Part shown: positions 26,870-35,104 of the stretch, piece by piece
Numbering within the stretch: position 1 is the first letter of the stretch
Layout: the number at the start of each line of letters is the position of its first letter
Assembly: GCF_035989265.1 (NCBI RefSeq)
Contig: NZ_JAYKZX010000003.1
Coordinates: forward strand, 1,116,001 to 1,180,000
Source of the DNA: Sphingobium sp. HWE2-09
GTDB taxonomy: Bacteria; Pseudomonadota; Alphaproteobacteria; Sphingomonadales; Sphingomonadaceae
DNA length: 64,000 bases
Direction: 5' to 3'
Program-made: the position numbers and the translations under genes
Notes under the pieces: model-generated
The model's input: the letters and a program-made list of their open reading frames with translations, nothing else
Databases searched by the model: none
Told to the model about the DNA's origin: nothing

Positions 26870-26944
26870 GGGCGCGTAGCTCAGTGGTAGAGCACACCCT
26901 TCACACGGGTGGGGTCGCAGGTTCAATCCCTGCCGCGCCCACCA
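26870..26944 (+). tRNA. tRNA-Val(CAC)
   Basis: 75 bases including an encoded CCA end. Acceptor stem GGGCGCG pairs with CGCGCCC. The D arm contains AGCTCAGTGGTAGAGC, the anticodon stem CACCC pairs with GGGTG around the loop TTCACAC (anticodon CAC at 26902-26904), and the T arm contains GGTTCAATCC. It reads GUG codons for valine. Confidence 0.96.
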
Positions 26945-27059
26945 TGATCCGGGGATCATGGCAGGACAGATTATTTCCCGGCATTGATTTTTTCTAATCC
27001 GTCGCGTTAAACCGGCGGCATGAAACGACGCGTACGCGCGTTGCTTGGAAAGGATCGTC

Positions 27060-29288
27060 TTGGCCCCTATTCTTAAATCCGGCGCTGCCCTTGGCGCGCT
27101 GCTGCTGTCTTCAGTTCCAGTCGCCCAGGCGCAGGAGATGCTGACGTTAGGGCGCGTCTTTGCCAGTCCCGACCTGGCCGGGCCGCAGCCGCGCGCGTTG
27201 AAATTGTCGCCCGATGGATCGCTAGTGACGTTGCTGAAACCGCGCGCGGACGAAAAGGAACGGCTCGATCTGTGGGCGATCGACAGCAAAACCGGCGCTG
27301 AGCGGATGCTGGTCGATTCGAAGAAGACCGGCAGCGGCGCGGACCTGTCCGAAGCGGAAAAGATGCAGCGCGAGCGGGATCGATCCGTGGCGGGGAGTAC
27401 GGGCATCACCAGCTATGATTGGGCGCCCGATGGAAAGAGCATATTGGTGCCGGTGGATGGCGATCTGTATCTGGCCGGGCTGGACGGCAAGGTCACGCGC
27501 CTGACCGATACGCCCGATGGCGAGTTGAACGGCGTGGTCAGCCCCAAGGGCGGATTTGTGTCCTTCGTGCGTGGCGGCAATCTGTTTACGCAGCCGGTGG
27601 GCGGCAAGGAGCGCCAGTTGACGCAGGGGGCGAGCGACACGCTGAGTTGGGGCGTGGCCGAGTTTGTCGCGCAGGAGGAAATGGACCGGCGCACCGGTTA
27701 CTGGTGGTCGCCCGATGATGCGCTGATTGCCGTCGCCCGTGTCGATGAAAGCCCGGTCGGCATCGTCACCCGCACCGCGATCGGCGGAGAAGGGACGAAA
27801 GTCTATCAGCAGCGCTATCCCGCCGCCGGAACGCCTAATGCGATCGTCGATCTTTTCGTGATGAAGCCGGACGGGTCGGGGCAGGTGCAGGTCGATCTGG
27901 GCGCGGACAAGAATGTGTATCTGGCGCGGGTCGATTGGGCGAAGGATGGCCGGACGCTTTACGTACAGCGGGAGAGCCGGGACCAGAAGCGGCTCGACCT
28001 GTTGGCGGTCGATCCCGCCACCGGCAAGGCGCGGGTGGTGCTGACGGAAACGGCGAAAAGCTGGATCAATCTGTCGAACAATTTCCATGCCTTGAAGGAT
28101 GGCAGTTTCCTGTGGTGGTCGGAGAAGAGCGGGCACGGGCATCTTTACCGGGTAAGCGGCGCAAAATGGACGGCGTTGACCAGCGGCGCCTGGGAAGTGC
28201 GCGATGTTGTGGGCGTGGATGAGGGCAAGGGGCTGGTCTATTTCACCGGCAACCGCGAAACGCCGCTGGAGCAACAACTCTATGTCGCGCCGCTGGGCAA
28301 GCCGGGTCAGGCGCGGGCGCTGACCGCCAAGGGCTGGTGGAACGACGCAGTGATGGACGGCGCGGCGAGCCGGGTCGTGGTGACGCGCCAGAATACGGAC
28401 CAGCCCAAGCAGGTCTATCTGGCCGACAGCGCGGGCAAGCAGTTGCAGTGGCTGTCGGAAAATGCGCTGACGGGCAGCCACCCCTATGCGCCCTATGTCG
28501 CGGGTCATGTGAAGACGACATTCGGCACGGTGAAGGCGGCGGACGGATCGACGCTCTATACCAAGATCATGACGCCGAAGATGGAGGCGGGTAAACGCTA
28601 TCCCGTCTTCATGATCCATTATGGCGGTCCGGGCGGCGGGCGGCAGGTGACGAACACATGGTCCGGCGCGCTGAACCAATATCTGGTGGATCGCGGCTGG
28701 ATCGTCTTTGCGATGGACAATCGCGGCACGCCCGATCGCGGCAAGGCGTTCGAGGATCATCTCTATCGCGCCATGGGGTCGGTCGAGGTGGCAGACCAGT
28801 TGAAGGGCGTGGAATGGCTTAAGAGCCAACCCTTTGTGGACCCCAAGCGGATCGCCACCTATGGCTGGTCCTATGGCGGCTATATGTCGTTAAAGCTGCT
28901 GGAAAAGGCGCCGGGCGTCTTTGCCGCGGCGATTGCGGGCGCGCCGGTCACGAAGTGGGAACTGTATGACACCCACTATACCGAGCGTTATCTGGGCCAG
29001 CCGCAGGACAAGCCGAGCGCCTATCCTGCGTCGGGCGCGCTGGACGAGGCGGTAAAGATCAGCGACCCGCTGCTGCTGATCCACGGCATGTCGGACGACA
29101 ATGTGGTGTTCGACAATTCGACCGCGCTGATGGCGAAGATGCAGGGCGCGGCGGTGCCGTTCGAGATGATGGCCTATCCGGGGCAGACCCATCGCGTTGG
29201 CGGGCCGGGCATCAGCGTGCATCTGTGGAAGACGATCGAGGGGTTTCTGGCGCGGCGTGGGGTGTCGCCGGACGCCGCTGAACGGTAA
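27060..29288 (+). CDS. S9 family peptidase, dipeptidyl peptidase IV-like
   Basis: 742-residue exported serine peptidase. The N terminus (APILKSGAALGALLLSSVPVAQAQ) is a signal peptide. A DPP IV-type eight-bladed propeller region follows (for example VAEFVAQEEMDRRTGYWWSPDD near residue 200, with the paired Glu motif typical of the family), and then the hydrolase domain. Its catalytic Ser is in GWSYGGYMSL near residue 604, the Asp in HGMSDDNVVFDN and the His in GQTHRVGGPG. It should remove dipeptides from peptides with Pro or Ala at position 2. The TTG at 27060 is taken as start because GGAAAGGA lies five bases upstream; a TTG at 27045 is the alternative. Confidence 0.9.
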   Translation: MAPILKSGAALGALLLSSVPVAQAQEMLTLGRVFASPDLAGPQPRALKLSPDGSLVTLLKPRADEKERLDLWAIDSKTGAERMLVDSKKTGSGADLSEAEKMQRERDRSVAGSTGITSYDWAPDGKSILVPVDGDLYLAGLDGKVTRLTDTPDGELNGVVSPKGGFVSFVRGGNLFTQPVGGKERQLTQGASDTLSWGVAEFVAQEEMDRRTGYWWSPDDALIAVARVDESPVGIVTRTAIGGEGTKVYQQRYPAAGTPNAIVDLFVMKPDGSGQVQVDLGADKNVYLARVDWAKDGRTLYVQRESRDQKRLDLLAVDPATGKARVVLTETAKSWINLSNNFHALKDGSFLWWSEKSGHGHLYRVSGAKWTALTSGAWEVRDVVGVDEGKGLVYFTGNRETPLEQQLYVAPLGKPGQARALTAKGWWNDAVMDGAASRVVVTRQNTDQPKQVYLADSAGKQLQWLSENALTGSHPYAPYVAGHVKTTFGTVKAADGSTLYTKIMTPKMEAGKRYPVFMIHYGGPGGGRQVTNTWSGALNQYLVDRGWIVFAMDNRGTPDRGKAFEDHLYRAMGSVEVADQLKGVEWLKSQPFVDPKRIATYGWSYGGYMSLKLLEKAPGVFAAAIAGAPVTKWELYDTHYTERYLGQPQDKPSAYPASGALDEAVKISDPLLLIHGMSDDNVVFDNSTALMAKMQGAAVPFEMMAYPGQTHRVGGPGISVHLWKTIEGFLARRGVSPDAAER

Positions 29289-29446
29289 GTAAGTTTCCCG
29301 GCCTGCGCTGAGGGACCACTATTGCGACGCAACGTCGTGGCGCAATAGACGCGCTTGCGCGCAACAAAGGGCTTGTCACTGGACAAATGGCGCAAGGACG
29401 CTATGCGCCACCCCGCAATCTAAGTGCATAAGTGGAGTGTTAAGTC

Positions 29447-30472
29447 ATGGGTTACAGGGTCGTCGTCGTGGGAGCCACCGGGAATGTGGGCCGCGAAATG
29501 CTGACCATTCTCGCCGAGCGCGAGTTCCCGATTGACGAGATCGCGGCGGTCGCTTCGTCGCGGTCGCAGGGGCTGACCATCGATTTTGGTGAGACCGGCA
29601 AAACCATCAAATGCCAGAATATCGAACATTTCGATTTCACCGGATGGGATATCGCCCTGTTCGCGGCGGGCAGCGGCCCGACCGAAATCCATGCGCCCAA
29701 GGCGGCGGCGGCCGGTTGCGTCGTGATCGACAATAGTTCGCTCTATCGCATGGACCCGGACGTGCCCTTGATCGTGCCCGAAGTGAACCCGGATGCGATC
29801 GACGGGTATAAGAAGAAGAACATCATCGCCAACCCCAACTGCTCGACCGCACAGATGGTCGTCGCGTTGAAGCCGCTGCATGACGCAGCGAAGATCAAGC
29901 GCGTGGTCGTGTCGACCTACCAGTCGGTGTCGGGTGCGGGCAAGGCGGGCATGGACGAACTGTTCGAGCAGAGCCGTAACATCTTCGTCGGCGATCCGGC
30001 CGAGCCTAAGAAGTTCACCAAGCAGATTGCCTTCAACGTGATCCCGCATATCGACGTTTTCCTGGACGATGGATCGACCAAGGAAGAATGGAAGATGGTC
30101 GCGGAAACCAAGAAGATCCTCGACCCCAAGGTGAAGGTCACCGCGACCTGCGTGCGCGTGCCGGTGTTCGTCGGCCATTCGGAATCGATCAATATCGAGT
30201 TCGAGAATGAGATTTCCGCCAAGGAAGCGCAGGACATATTGCGTGAAGCGCCCGGCATCATGCTGGTCGATAAACGCGAGGATGGCGGATATATCACGCC
30301 GATCGAATGTGTCGGCGATTTCGCGACCTTCATCAGTCGCGTGCGGGAAGATTCGACGATCGAAAACGGCATCAACCTGTGGTGCGTCAGCGATAATTTG
30401 CGCAAGGGCGCGGCGCTGAACGCGGTGCAGATCGCCGAACTGCTGGGTCGTCGTCACCTCAAGAAGGGGTGA
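29447..30472 (+). CDS. asd: Aspartate-semialdehyde dehydrogenase
   Basis: NADPH-dependent enzyme that reduces aspartyl phosphate to aspartate semialdehyde for lysine, diaminopimelate, threonine and methionine synthesis. The 341-residue protein has GATGNVGREML at residues 8-18, the catalytic Cys132 in NPNCSTAQM, the block RVVVSTYQSVSGAGKAGMDEL and the late His in RVPVFVGHSESI. The start at 29447 has GGAGTG upstream. It is separated from the following toxin-antitoxin pair by only 45 bases, 33 of which form a palindrome. Confidence 0.96.
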   Translation: MGYRVVVVGATGNVGREMLTILAEREFPIDEIAAVASSRSQGLTIDFGETGKTIKCQNIEHFDFTGWDIALFAAGSGPTEIHAPKAAAAGCVVIDNSSLYRMDPDVPLIVPEVNPDAIDGYKKKNIIANPNCSTAQMVVALKPLHDAAKIKRVVVSTYQSVSGAGKAGMDELFEQSRNIFVGDPAEPKKFTKQIAFNVIPHIDVFLDDGSTKEEWKMVAETKKILDPKVKVTATCVRVPVFVGHSESINIEFENEISAKEAQDILREAPGIMLVDKREDGGYITPIECVGDFATFISRVREDSTIENGINLWCVSDNLRKGAALNAVQIAELLGRRHLKKG

Positions 30473-30484
30473 TCCGGCATCCTT

Positions 30485-30517
30485 GTCGCCATGCTATCAT
30501 CATGATAGCATGGCGAC
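30485..30517. promoter_or_regulatory. 33-bp perfect palindrome: operator and embedded promoter of fitAB
   Basis: Sixteen-base arms, GTCGCCATGCTATCAT (30485-30500) and ATGATAGCATGGCGAC (30502-30517), around a single central C, ending directly at the fitA ATG (30518). A promoter-like pair TTGTCG (30483-30488) and TAGCAT (30506-30511) at 17-base spacing sits almost wholly inside and would start transcription at or within a base or two of the A of the ATG. No ribosome-binding site is present between palindrome and start, so a leaderless mRNA is inferred. Confidence 0.75.
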
Positions 30518-30760
30518 ATGGGCCAGGTTTTGATCCGCAATCTCGATGACAGCCTTATCGCGGCCTATCGCGAGTTGGCGGCCCGCAACCAGCGGTCGCT
30601 GGAGGCGGAATTGCGCGACGCGCTGACGCGCGCACGACCGATGACGAGTGAGCGCCTGCATGCAACGCTCGCGCGGCTCGAAACCATCCGTGCCATGACG
30701 CCAAGGCAGGTGCGGCAAACCCCGGCCGAGGATTTGCTGTGGGATGACGATCGCCCCTGA
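30518..30760 (+). CDS. FitA-like ribbon-helix-helix antitoxin
   Basis: 80-residue antitoxin of a type II module: N-terminal ribbon-helix-helix of the Arc/FitA type (MGQVLIRNLDDSLIAAYRE, then LAARNQRSLEAELRDALTRA) and a C-terminal toxin-binding segment ending in TPAEDLLWDDDRP. The stop overlaps the toxin start (TGATG). FitA-type antitoxins bind palindromes in their promoter as a complex with FitB, and the very strong palindrome abutting the start is the obvious site. There is no Shine-Dalgarno sequence. Confidence 0.88.
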   Translation: MGQVLIRNLDDSLIAAYRELAARNQRSLEAELRDALTRARPMTSERLHATLARLETIRAMTPRQVRQTPAEDLLWDDDRP

Positions 30761-31221
30761 TGCTGGTGGTCGATACGAGCGTGGCGGCCCGTTGGGTTAT
30801 TGGCGGGGACGATCCGCTGGCGTCAGGCGAAACCGCCGTGGCACTTACGCTCCTAACGCGTCGTATCATTGCGCCCGACCTCCTGACCGCCGAATTTGCT
30901 AATGTGATGTGGAAGAAGGTGCGCGCGAAGGAAATCGACGCGACCCAAGCACGGGAATCCGTGGCCATCCTGCCCGATCTCATCGACCTGATCCCGACTG
31001 CGCAACTTGCCGGTCGTGCGCTGGACATCAGTCTAGCGCTGGACCATCCGGCTTATGACTGCTTCTTTCTTGCCACCGCCGAGATGCTGGAAACGGTCGT
31101 TGTGACGGCGGACCGCAAGCTTGTCCGTCGCTGCGCCGATACGCCCTTTGCGGCGCTGGTTTTGGGCTTGATGGATCGTACCTGCTGGTCGGACTGGCAG
31201 GATAGCCCCCTTGCGCCCTAG
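30760..31221 (+). CDS. PIN-domain toxin, VapC/FitB type
   Basis: 153-residue PIN-domain ribonuclease toxin. Acidic metal-binding residues are visible: Asp5 in VVDTSVAARW, Glu in LLTAEFANVMWKK, and the late Asp in HPAYDCFFLATAE; a further acidic site lies near VVTADRKLVRRC. VapC/FitB toxins cleave tRNA or other structured RNA with Mg/Mn; the target of this one is unknown. It overlaps the antitoxin gene by one base and is translationally coupled to it. Confidence 0.88.
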   Translation: MLVVDTSVAARWVIGGDDPLASGETAVALTLLTRRIIAPDLLTAEFANVMWKKVRAKEIDATQARESVAILPDLIDLIPTAQLAGRALDISLALDHPAYDCFFLATAEMLETVVVTADRKLVRRCADTPFAALVLGLMDRTCWSDWQDSPLAP

Positions 31222-31271
31222 CGCCCGACACCATATCGGCATTGCGCCTCAGCCCGATAAGGAACAGCCCA

Positions 31272-32033
31272 ATGACCGACCTGCCGATCGAACGCCATGA
31301 GATCACGGGTTTCGACGGGCTGCCGATCGCGGTGCATATGGTGGGAGAAGGCCGCGACCTGGTGCTGATCCATGGCTATTTTTCCAACGCCTATACGAAC
31401 TGGATCCGTTACGGCCACGCGGCCAAGCTGGTGGAGGCGGGCTTTCGTCTGATCCTGCCGGACCTGCGCGGCCATGGGGAGAGCGCCAAGCCGCATGATC
31501 CCGCCGCCTATCCCGCCGACGCGCTGACGGACGACAATCTGGGGCTGGTCGCGCAATTGGGGCTGACCGATTATGATCTGGGGGGCTATTCGCTGGGCGC
31601 GCGCACGACGGTGCGGATGCTGGCGCGGGGGGCGACGCCGCGGCGCGTGATCCTGGCGGGGATGGGTCTGCGCGGCCTCGTCCAGACGCTCGACAATGGC
31701 GGCTATTATCGCAACGTCCTCACCAACCTCGGCACCTTCGAGCGCGGCACGTCGCAATGGATGACCGAAGCCTTTCTGAAGACCACCAAGGGCGATCCGG
31801 TGGCGTTGCTCAATATCCTCAACACCTTCGTCGATACCGACGAAGCGACAATCGCGGGTTTCCCGCAGCCCACCGTCGTGATCTGCGGCGCGGACGATCG
31901 CGACAATGGTGTGGCGCAGGAGCTGGCCGATGTGCTGCCCGATGGCCGCTATGTCGAAGTGCCGGGCAATCATATGAACGCCGTCACCCGGAAGGAACTG
32001 GGCCAGGCGATGGTCGATTTCCTCACCGCTTGA
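31272..32033 (+). CDS. Alpha/beta hydrolase
   Basis: 253-residue cytosolic alpha/beta hydrolase: oxyanion-loop HGYFSNAYTNW near residue 36, LILPDLRGHGESAKP near 65, nucleophile motif GYSLGART near 107 (Ser between Tyr and Leu), a late Asp region (VVICGADDRDNG) and the C-terminal His in PGNHMNAVTRKELG. The substrate is unknown; the pattern fits esterases or haloperoxidase-like enzymes. AAGGAAC precedes the ATG at 31272. It stands alone between the toxin and the M2 peptidase gene. Confidence 0.85.
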   Translation: MTDLPIERHEITGFDGLPIAVHMVGEGRDLVLIHGYFSNAYTNWIRYGHAAKLVEAGFRLILPDLRGHGESAKPHDPAAYPADALTDDNLGLVAQLGLTDYDLGGYSLGARTTVRMLARGATPRRVILAGMGLRGLVQTLDNGGYYRNVLTNLGTFERGTSQWMTEAFLKTTKGDPVALLNILNTFVDTDEATIAGFPQPTVVICGADDRDNGVAQELADVLPDGRYVEVPGNHMNAVTRKELGQAMVDFLTA

Positions 32034-32085
32034 CTGTATCGCTTCACCAAGCCACCTTCCCTGCATAACCGATCAGGGGAATTTC

Positions 32086-33918
32086 ATGAAAATCGCGATT
32101 TCGCTGGCCGCGCTTGCGGCCGCCCTCGTTGCTTCGCCGGTGATGGCGCAGACGGCGACACCAGCTGCTTCGGCCACCACGCCGACCGCTGCCGAAGCCG
32201 ACGCGTTCCTTGCCAAGGCGGAGAAGGCGCTGTTCGATCAGTCGATTATCGGCAGCCGCGCAGCGTGGATCAACGCGACCTATATCACCGAGGATACGGA
32301 CGCGATCGCTTCCTATTTTGGCGCTATCAGCACGAAGCAGCAGGTCGACTATGCGCTGGAAGCGGCGAAATATGCGACCGCACCGGGGCTGAGCATCGAA
32401 ACGAAGCGACGGCTGACGCTGCTGCGCACCGCGCTGACGCTGCCTGCGCCGACGACGCCGGGCGCAGCCGAGCAGTTGAACGACCTGTCGACAAAGCTCA
32501 AGTCCAGCTATGGCAAGGGCAAAGGCACGCTGAAAGGCCAGCCGATCAACGGCAGCGACATCGAAGAGCAGATGGGGGTCAACCGCAACCCCGACGAACT
32601 CAAGGAAATGTGGGTCAGCTGGCATGACAATGTCGGTGCGCCGATGCGGACCGACTATGCCAAGATGGTCGATATCGCCAATGCGGGCGCCAAGGAACTG
32701 GGCTTTGCCGATACCGGCGCGATGTGGCGGTCCAAATATGACATGCCCGCCGACGATTTCGCCAAGCTGACCGACAAGATTTGGGCGGAGGTCAAGCCGC
32801 TCTACGACGACCTGCATTGCTATACCCGCACCAAGCTGAACGAGAAATATGGCGATGCGGTGCAGCCCAAGACCGGGCCGATCCGCGCCGACCTGCTGGG
32901 CAATATGTGGGCGCAGGAATGGGGCAATATCTATGATGTCGTGGCGCCGCAGGGCGCGGGCGACCTGGGTTTTGATACGACCGACCTGCTTGTCGCCAAG
33001 GGCTATGACCCGATCAAGATGGTGAAGGCGGGCGAAGGCTTCTATAGTTCGCTGGGCTTCGATCCGCTGCCGCAGACCTTCTGGGAGCGGTCGCAAATCA
33101 CCAAGCCGCGCGACCGGGAGGTCATCTGCCATGCCTCTGCCTGGGATATGGACAATAAGAACGATATCCGCATCAAGATGTGCACGAAGGTAAATGGCGA
33201 CGATTTCGTCACCATCCATCACGAGCTGGGCCATAATTATTATCAGCGCGCCTATCAGAAACAAAATCAGCTCTATCTGGATGGGGCCAATGACGGCTTC
33301 CATGAAGCGATCGGCGATTTCGTTGCCCTGTCGATCACGCCGGACTATCTGGTGAAGATCGGCCTGCTCGATCCGGCCAAGGTGCCGGGGGCGGACAAGG
33401 ATCTGGGCCTGTTGCTGCGCCAGGCGATGGACAAGGTCGCCTTTCTGCCGTTCGGCCTTTTGATCGACAAATGGCGCTGGGGCGTGTTCGACGGATCGAT
33501 CCCGCAGAGCCAGTATGAAAAGGGCTGGACCGACCTGCGCCTGCAATATCAGGGCATCATACCGCCGGTGCAGCGCGACGAAACGAAGTTCGATGCGGGC
33601 GGCAAATATCATATTCCCGGCAATACGCCTTATACGCGCTATTTCCTGGCGCGGGTGTTGCAGTTCCAATTCTACGAGGCGGCGTGCAAGCAGGCCGGGT
33701 GGAAAGGCCCGCTGCATCGTTGTTCCTTCTATGGCAACAAGGCGGTCGGCGCGAAATTGAACGCAATGCTGGAAATGGGCGCGTCGAAGCCCTGGCCCGA
33801 CGCCTTGCAAGCCTTTACCGGCAGCCGCGAGATGTCAGGCAAGGCGTTGGTCAATTATTTCGCACCATTGCAGAAGTGGTTGGTTCAACAGAATAAAGGC
33901 AAGTCTTGCGGCTGGTAA
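32086..33918 (+). CDS. M2 family metallopeptidase (angiotensin-converting enzyme-like)
   Basis: 610-residue zinc peptidyl-dipeptidase of the M2 family, which removes dipeptides from peptide C termini. An N-terminal signal peptide (MKIAISLAALAAALVASPVMAQ) suggests a periplasmic enzyme. The zinc motif HELGH is near residue 380 (TIHHELGHNYYQRAY), and the third ligand Glu lies in NDGFHEAIGDFVALS about 25 residues on. The segment YHIPGNTPYTRYFLARVLQFQFYEAACKQAG near 505-540 matches the chloride/substrate-binding C-terminal part of ACE. Together with the two S9 peptidases it suggests extracytoplasmic peptide use. Confidence 0.94.
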   Translation: MKIAISLAALAAALVASPVMAQTATPAASATTPTAAEADAFLAKAEKALFDQSIIGSRAAWINATYITEDTDAIASYFGAISTKQQVDYALEAAKYATAPGLSIETKRRLTLLRTALTLPAPTTPGAAEQLNDLSTKLKSSYGKGKGTLKGQPINGSDIEEQMGVNRNPDELKEMWVSWHDNVGAPMRTDYAKMVDIANAGAKELGFADTGAMWRSKYDMPADDFAKLTDKIWAEVKPLYDDLHCYTRTKLNEKYGDAVQPKTGPIRADLLGNMWAQEWGNIYDVVAPQGAGDLGFDTTDLLVAKGYDPIKMVKAGEGFYSSLGFDPLPQTFWERSQITKPRDREVICHASAWDMDNKNDIRIKMCTKVNGDDFVTIHHELGHNYYQRAYQKQNQLYLDGANDGFHEAIGDFVALSITPDYLVKIGLLDPAKVPGADKDLGLLLRQAMDKVAFLPFGLLIDKWRWGVFDGSIPQSQYEKGWTDLRLQYQGIIPPVQRDETKFDAGGKYHIPGNTPYTRYFLARVLQFQFYEAACKQAGWKGPLHRCSFYGNKAVGAKLNAMLEMGASKPWPDALQAFTGSREMSGKALVNYFAPLQKWLVQQNKGKSCGW

Positions 33919-33949
33919 GTCCGACTAAATCTTGGTAAACGGCTGGCCC

Positions 33950-35098
33950 ATGAGTGTGCCAGCCGTCGTCCTTTCGCTGTTGTTCGGTATCAGTTTGGTC
34001 ATGGCTATCGCCATGGCGGTCGCCTGGCTGCATTTTGGTCGGCAAAAACATGTTCTGACCTGGACCGCGTCCTATGCCGTGGCAGTATTTCAGTGGCTGG
34101 CCAATGCTGGCGGTTTCTTTTGGAAGAATGGACTGTTGTTCGGACTGGCGGGCGTCGGGCTGGTGACCAGCGCGTCCCTGCTGGCGATCGGCATTCGCCA
34201 GCGGTCGGGCCGCCCAGTTCCGCTGCGCCTTTTCGGCATTCCCGCCGCCGTCGCGGCGTCCGCGACGGCCATCGCCATCTCGCCCTTCGGTAACGAGGCG
34301 ATGCAGGGGATGATCATCCCGGCCTTCGTCGGAGTATTGGTCGCCATCAGCGCGGTATCACTGTGGCCCAGGGATCGGGCTTTCACGCCGCCCGAACTGG
34401 CCTTTTTCTCGATCCTCGTCCTCTTCGCGCTGGCGCAGGCGGGGTTGGCGATCGCCGCCTTGCGCATCACCGGGCCGGAGCAGGGTAAGGATCTGTATCG
34501 CGCGATATTGGGCGTCATCGTGCCGACCATCTATACCGGAACCGGGGTTGCCGCCGTGCTGGTCGTCGCGGGCGACCTGGCGCAGCAATTGCGCCGCCAG
34601 ATACGCCATGATCCGCTGACCGACGTGTTCAACCGGCGCGGGCTGGACGAAGCGGCGACGCGGGCGATCGCGCAGGCGCGGCGGCATGGGCGGCCGTTGG
34701 CGCTGGTCGTATGCGACCTGGACGGGTTCAAGATGTTGAACGACAGCCACGGTCATATCGCAGGCGACCAGGCGCTGCGCGGCTTTGCGCAGTTGTTGAA
34801 CAATGCCGTGCGCCGGGGCGACGTAGTAGGCCGCATGGGCGGCGACGAGTTCGGGCTGTTGCTGTTGGATACGGATGCCAGTGCCGCGGCCGAAGTGATG
34901 GAGCGGGTGCGGGCGCAGGTCGGCCACCTGACCCTGCCGCGTTTTCCCGAAGCCTGGCTGCGTGCCAGTTTCGGCGTGTCCGAACTGGCCCCCGCCGATG
35001 CGCAACTGGAAGACCTGGTCGCCCGCGCCGACGCCGCGCTCTATGCCGCCAAGAAGGACGGCAAGGATCGCATCAGCATCTGGCGCGACGCGGCCTGA
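33950..35098 (+). CDS. Membrane-bound diguanylate cyclase (GGDEF)
   Basis: 382-residue protein with an N-terminal half of about six membrane helices (residues about 5-205) and a C-terminal GGDEF domain that would make cyclic di-GMP. The active-site motif GGDEF is at 297-301. An intact product-inhibition site, RRGD (288-291), lies the usual five residues before it. The substrate-binding DPLTDVFNRRGLDEA block is near 220. The ATG at 33950 is favoured; an upstream in-frame TTG is possible and neither has a strong ribosome-binding site. No EAL domain is present. The signal sensed by the membrane part is unknown. A PilZ protein that could bind the product is encoded at 58268-58624. Confidence 0.92.
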   Translation: MSVPAVVLSLLFGISLVMAIAMAVAWLHFGRQKHVLTWTASYAVAVFQWLANAGGFFWKNGLLFGLAGVGLVTSASLLAIGIRQRSGRPVPLRLFGIPAAVAASATAIAISPFGNEAMQGMIIPAFVGVLVAISAVSLWPRDRAFTPPELAFFSILVLFALAQAGLAIAALRITGPEQGKDLYRAILGVIVPTIYTGTGVAAVLVVAGDLAQQLRRQIRHDPLTDVFNRRGLDEAATRAIAQARRHGRPLALVVCDLDGFKMLNDSHGHIAGDQALRGFAQLLNNAVRRGDVVGRMGGDEFGLLLLDTDASAAAEVMERVRAQVGHLTLPRFPEAWLRASFGVSELAPADAQLEDLVARADAALYAAKKDGKDRISIWRDAA

Positions 35099-35104
35099 AC
35101 CGCT

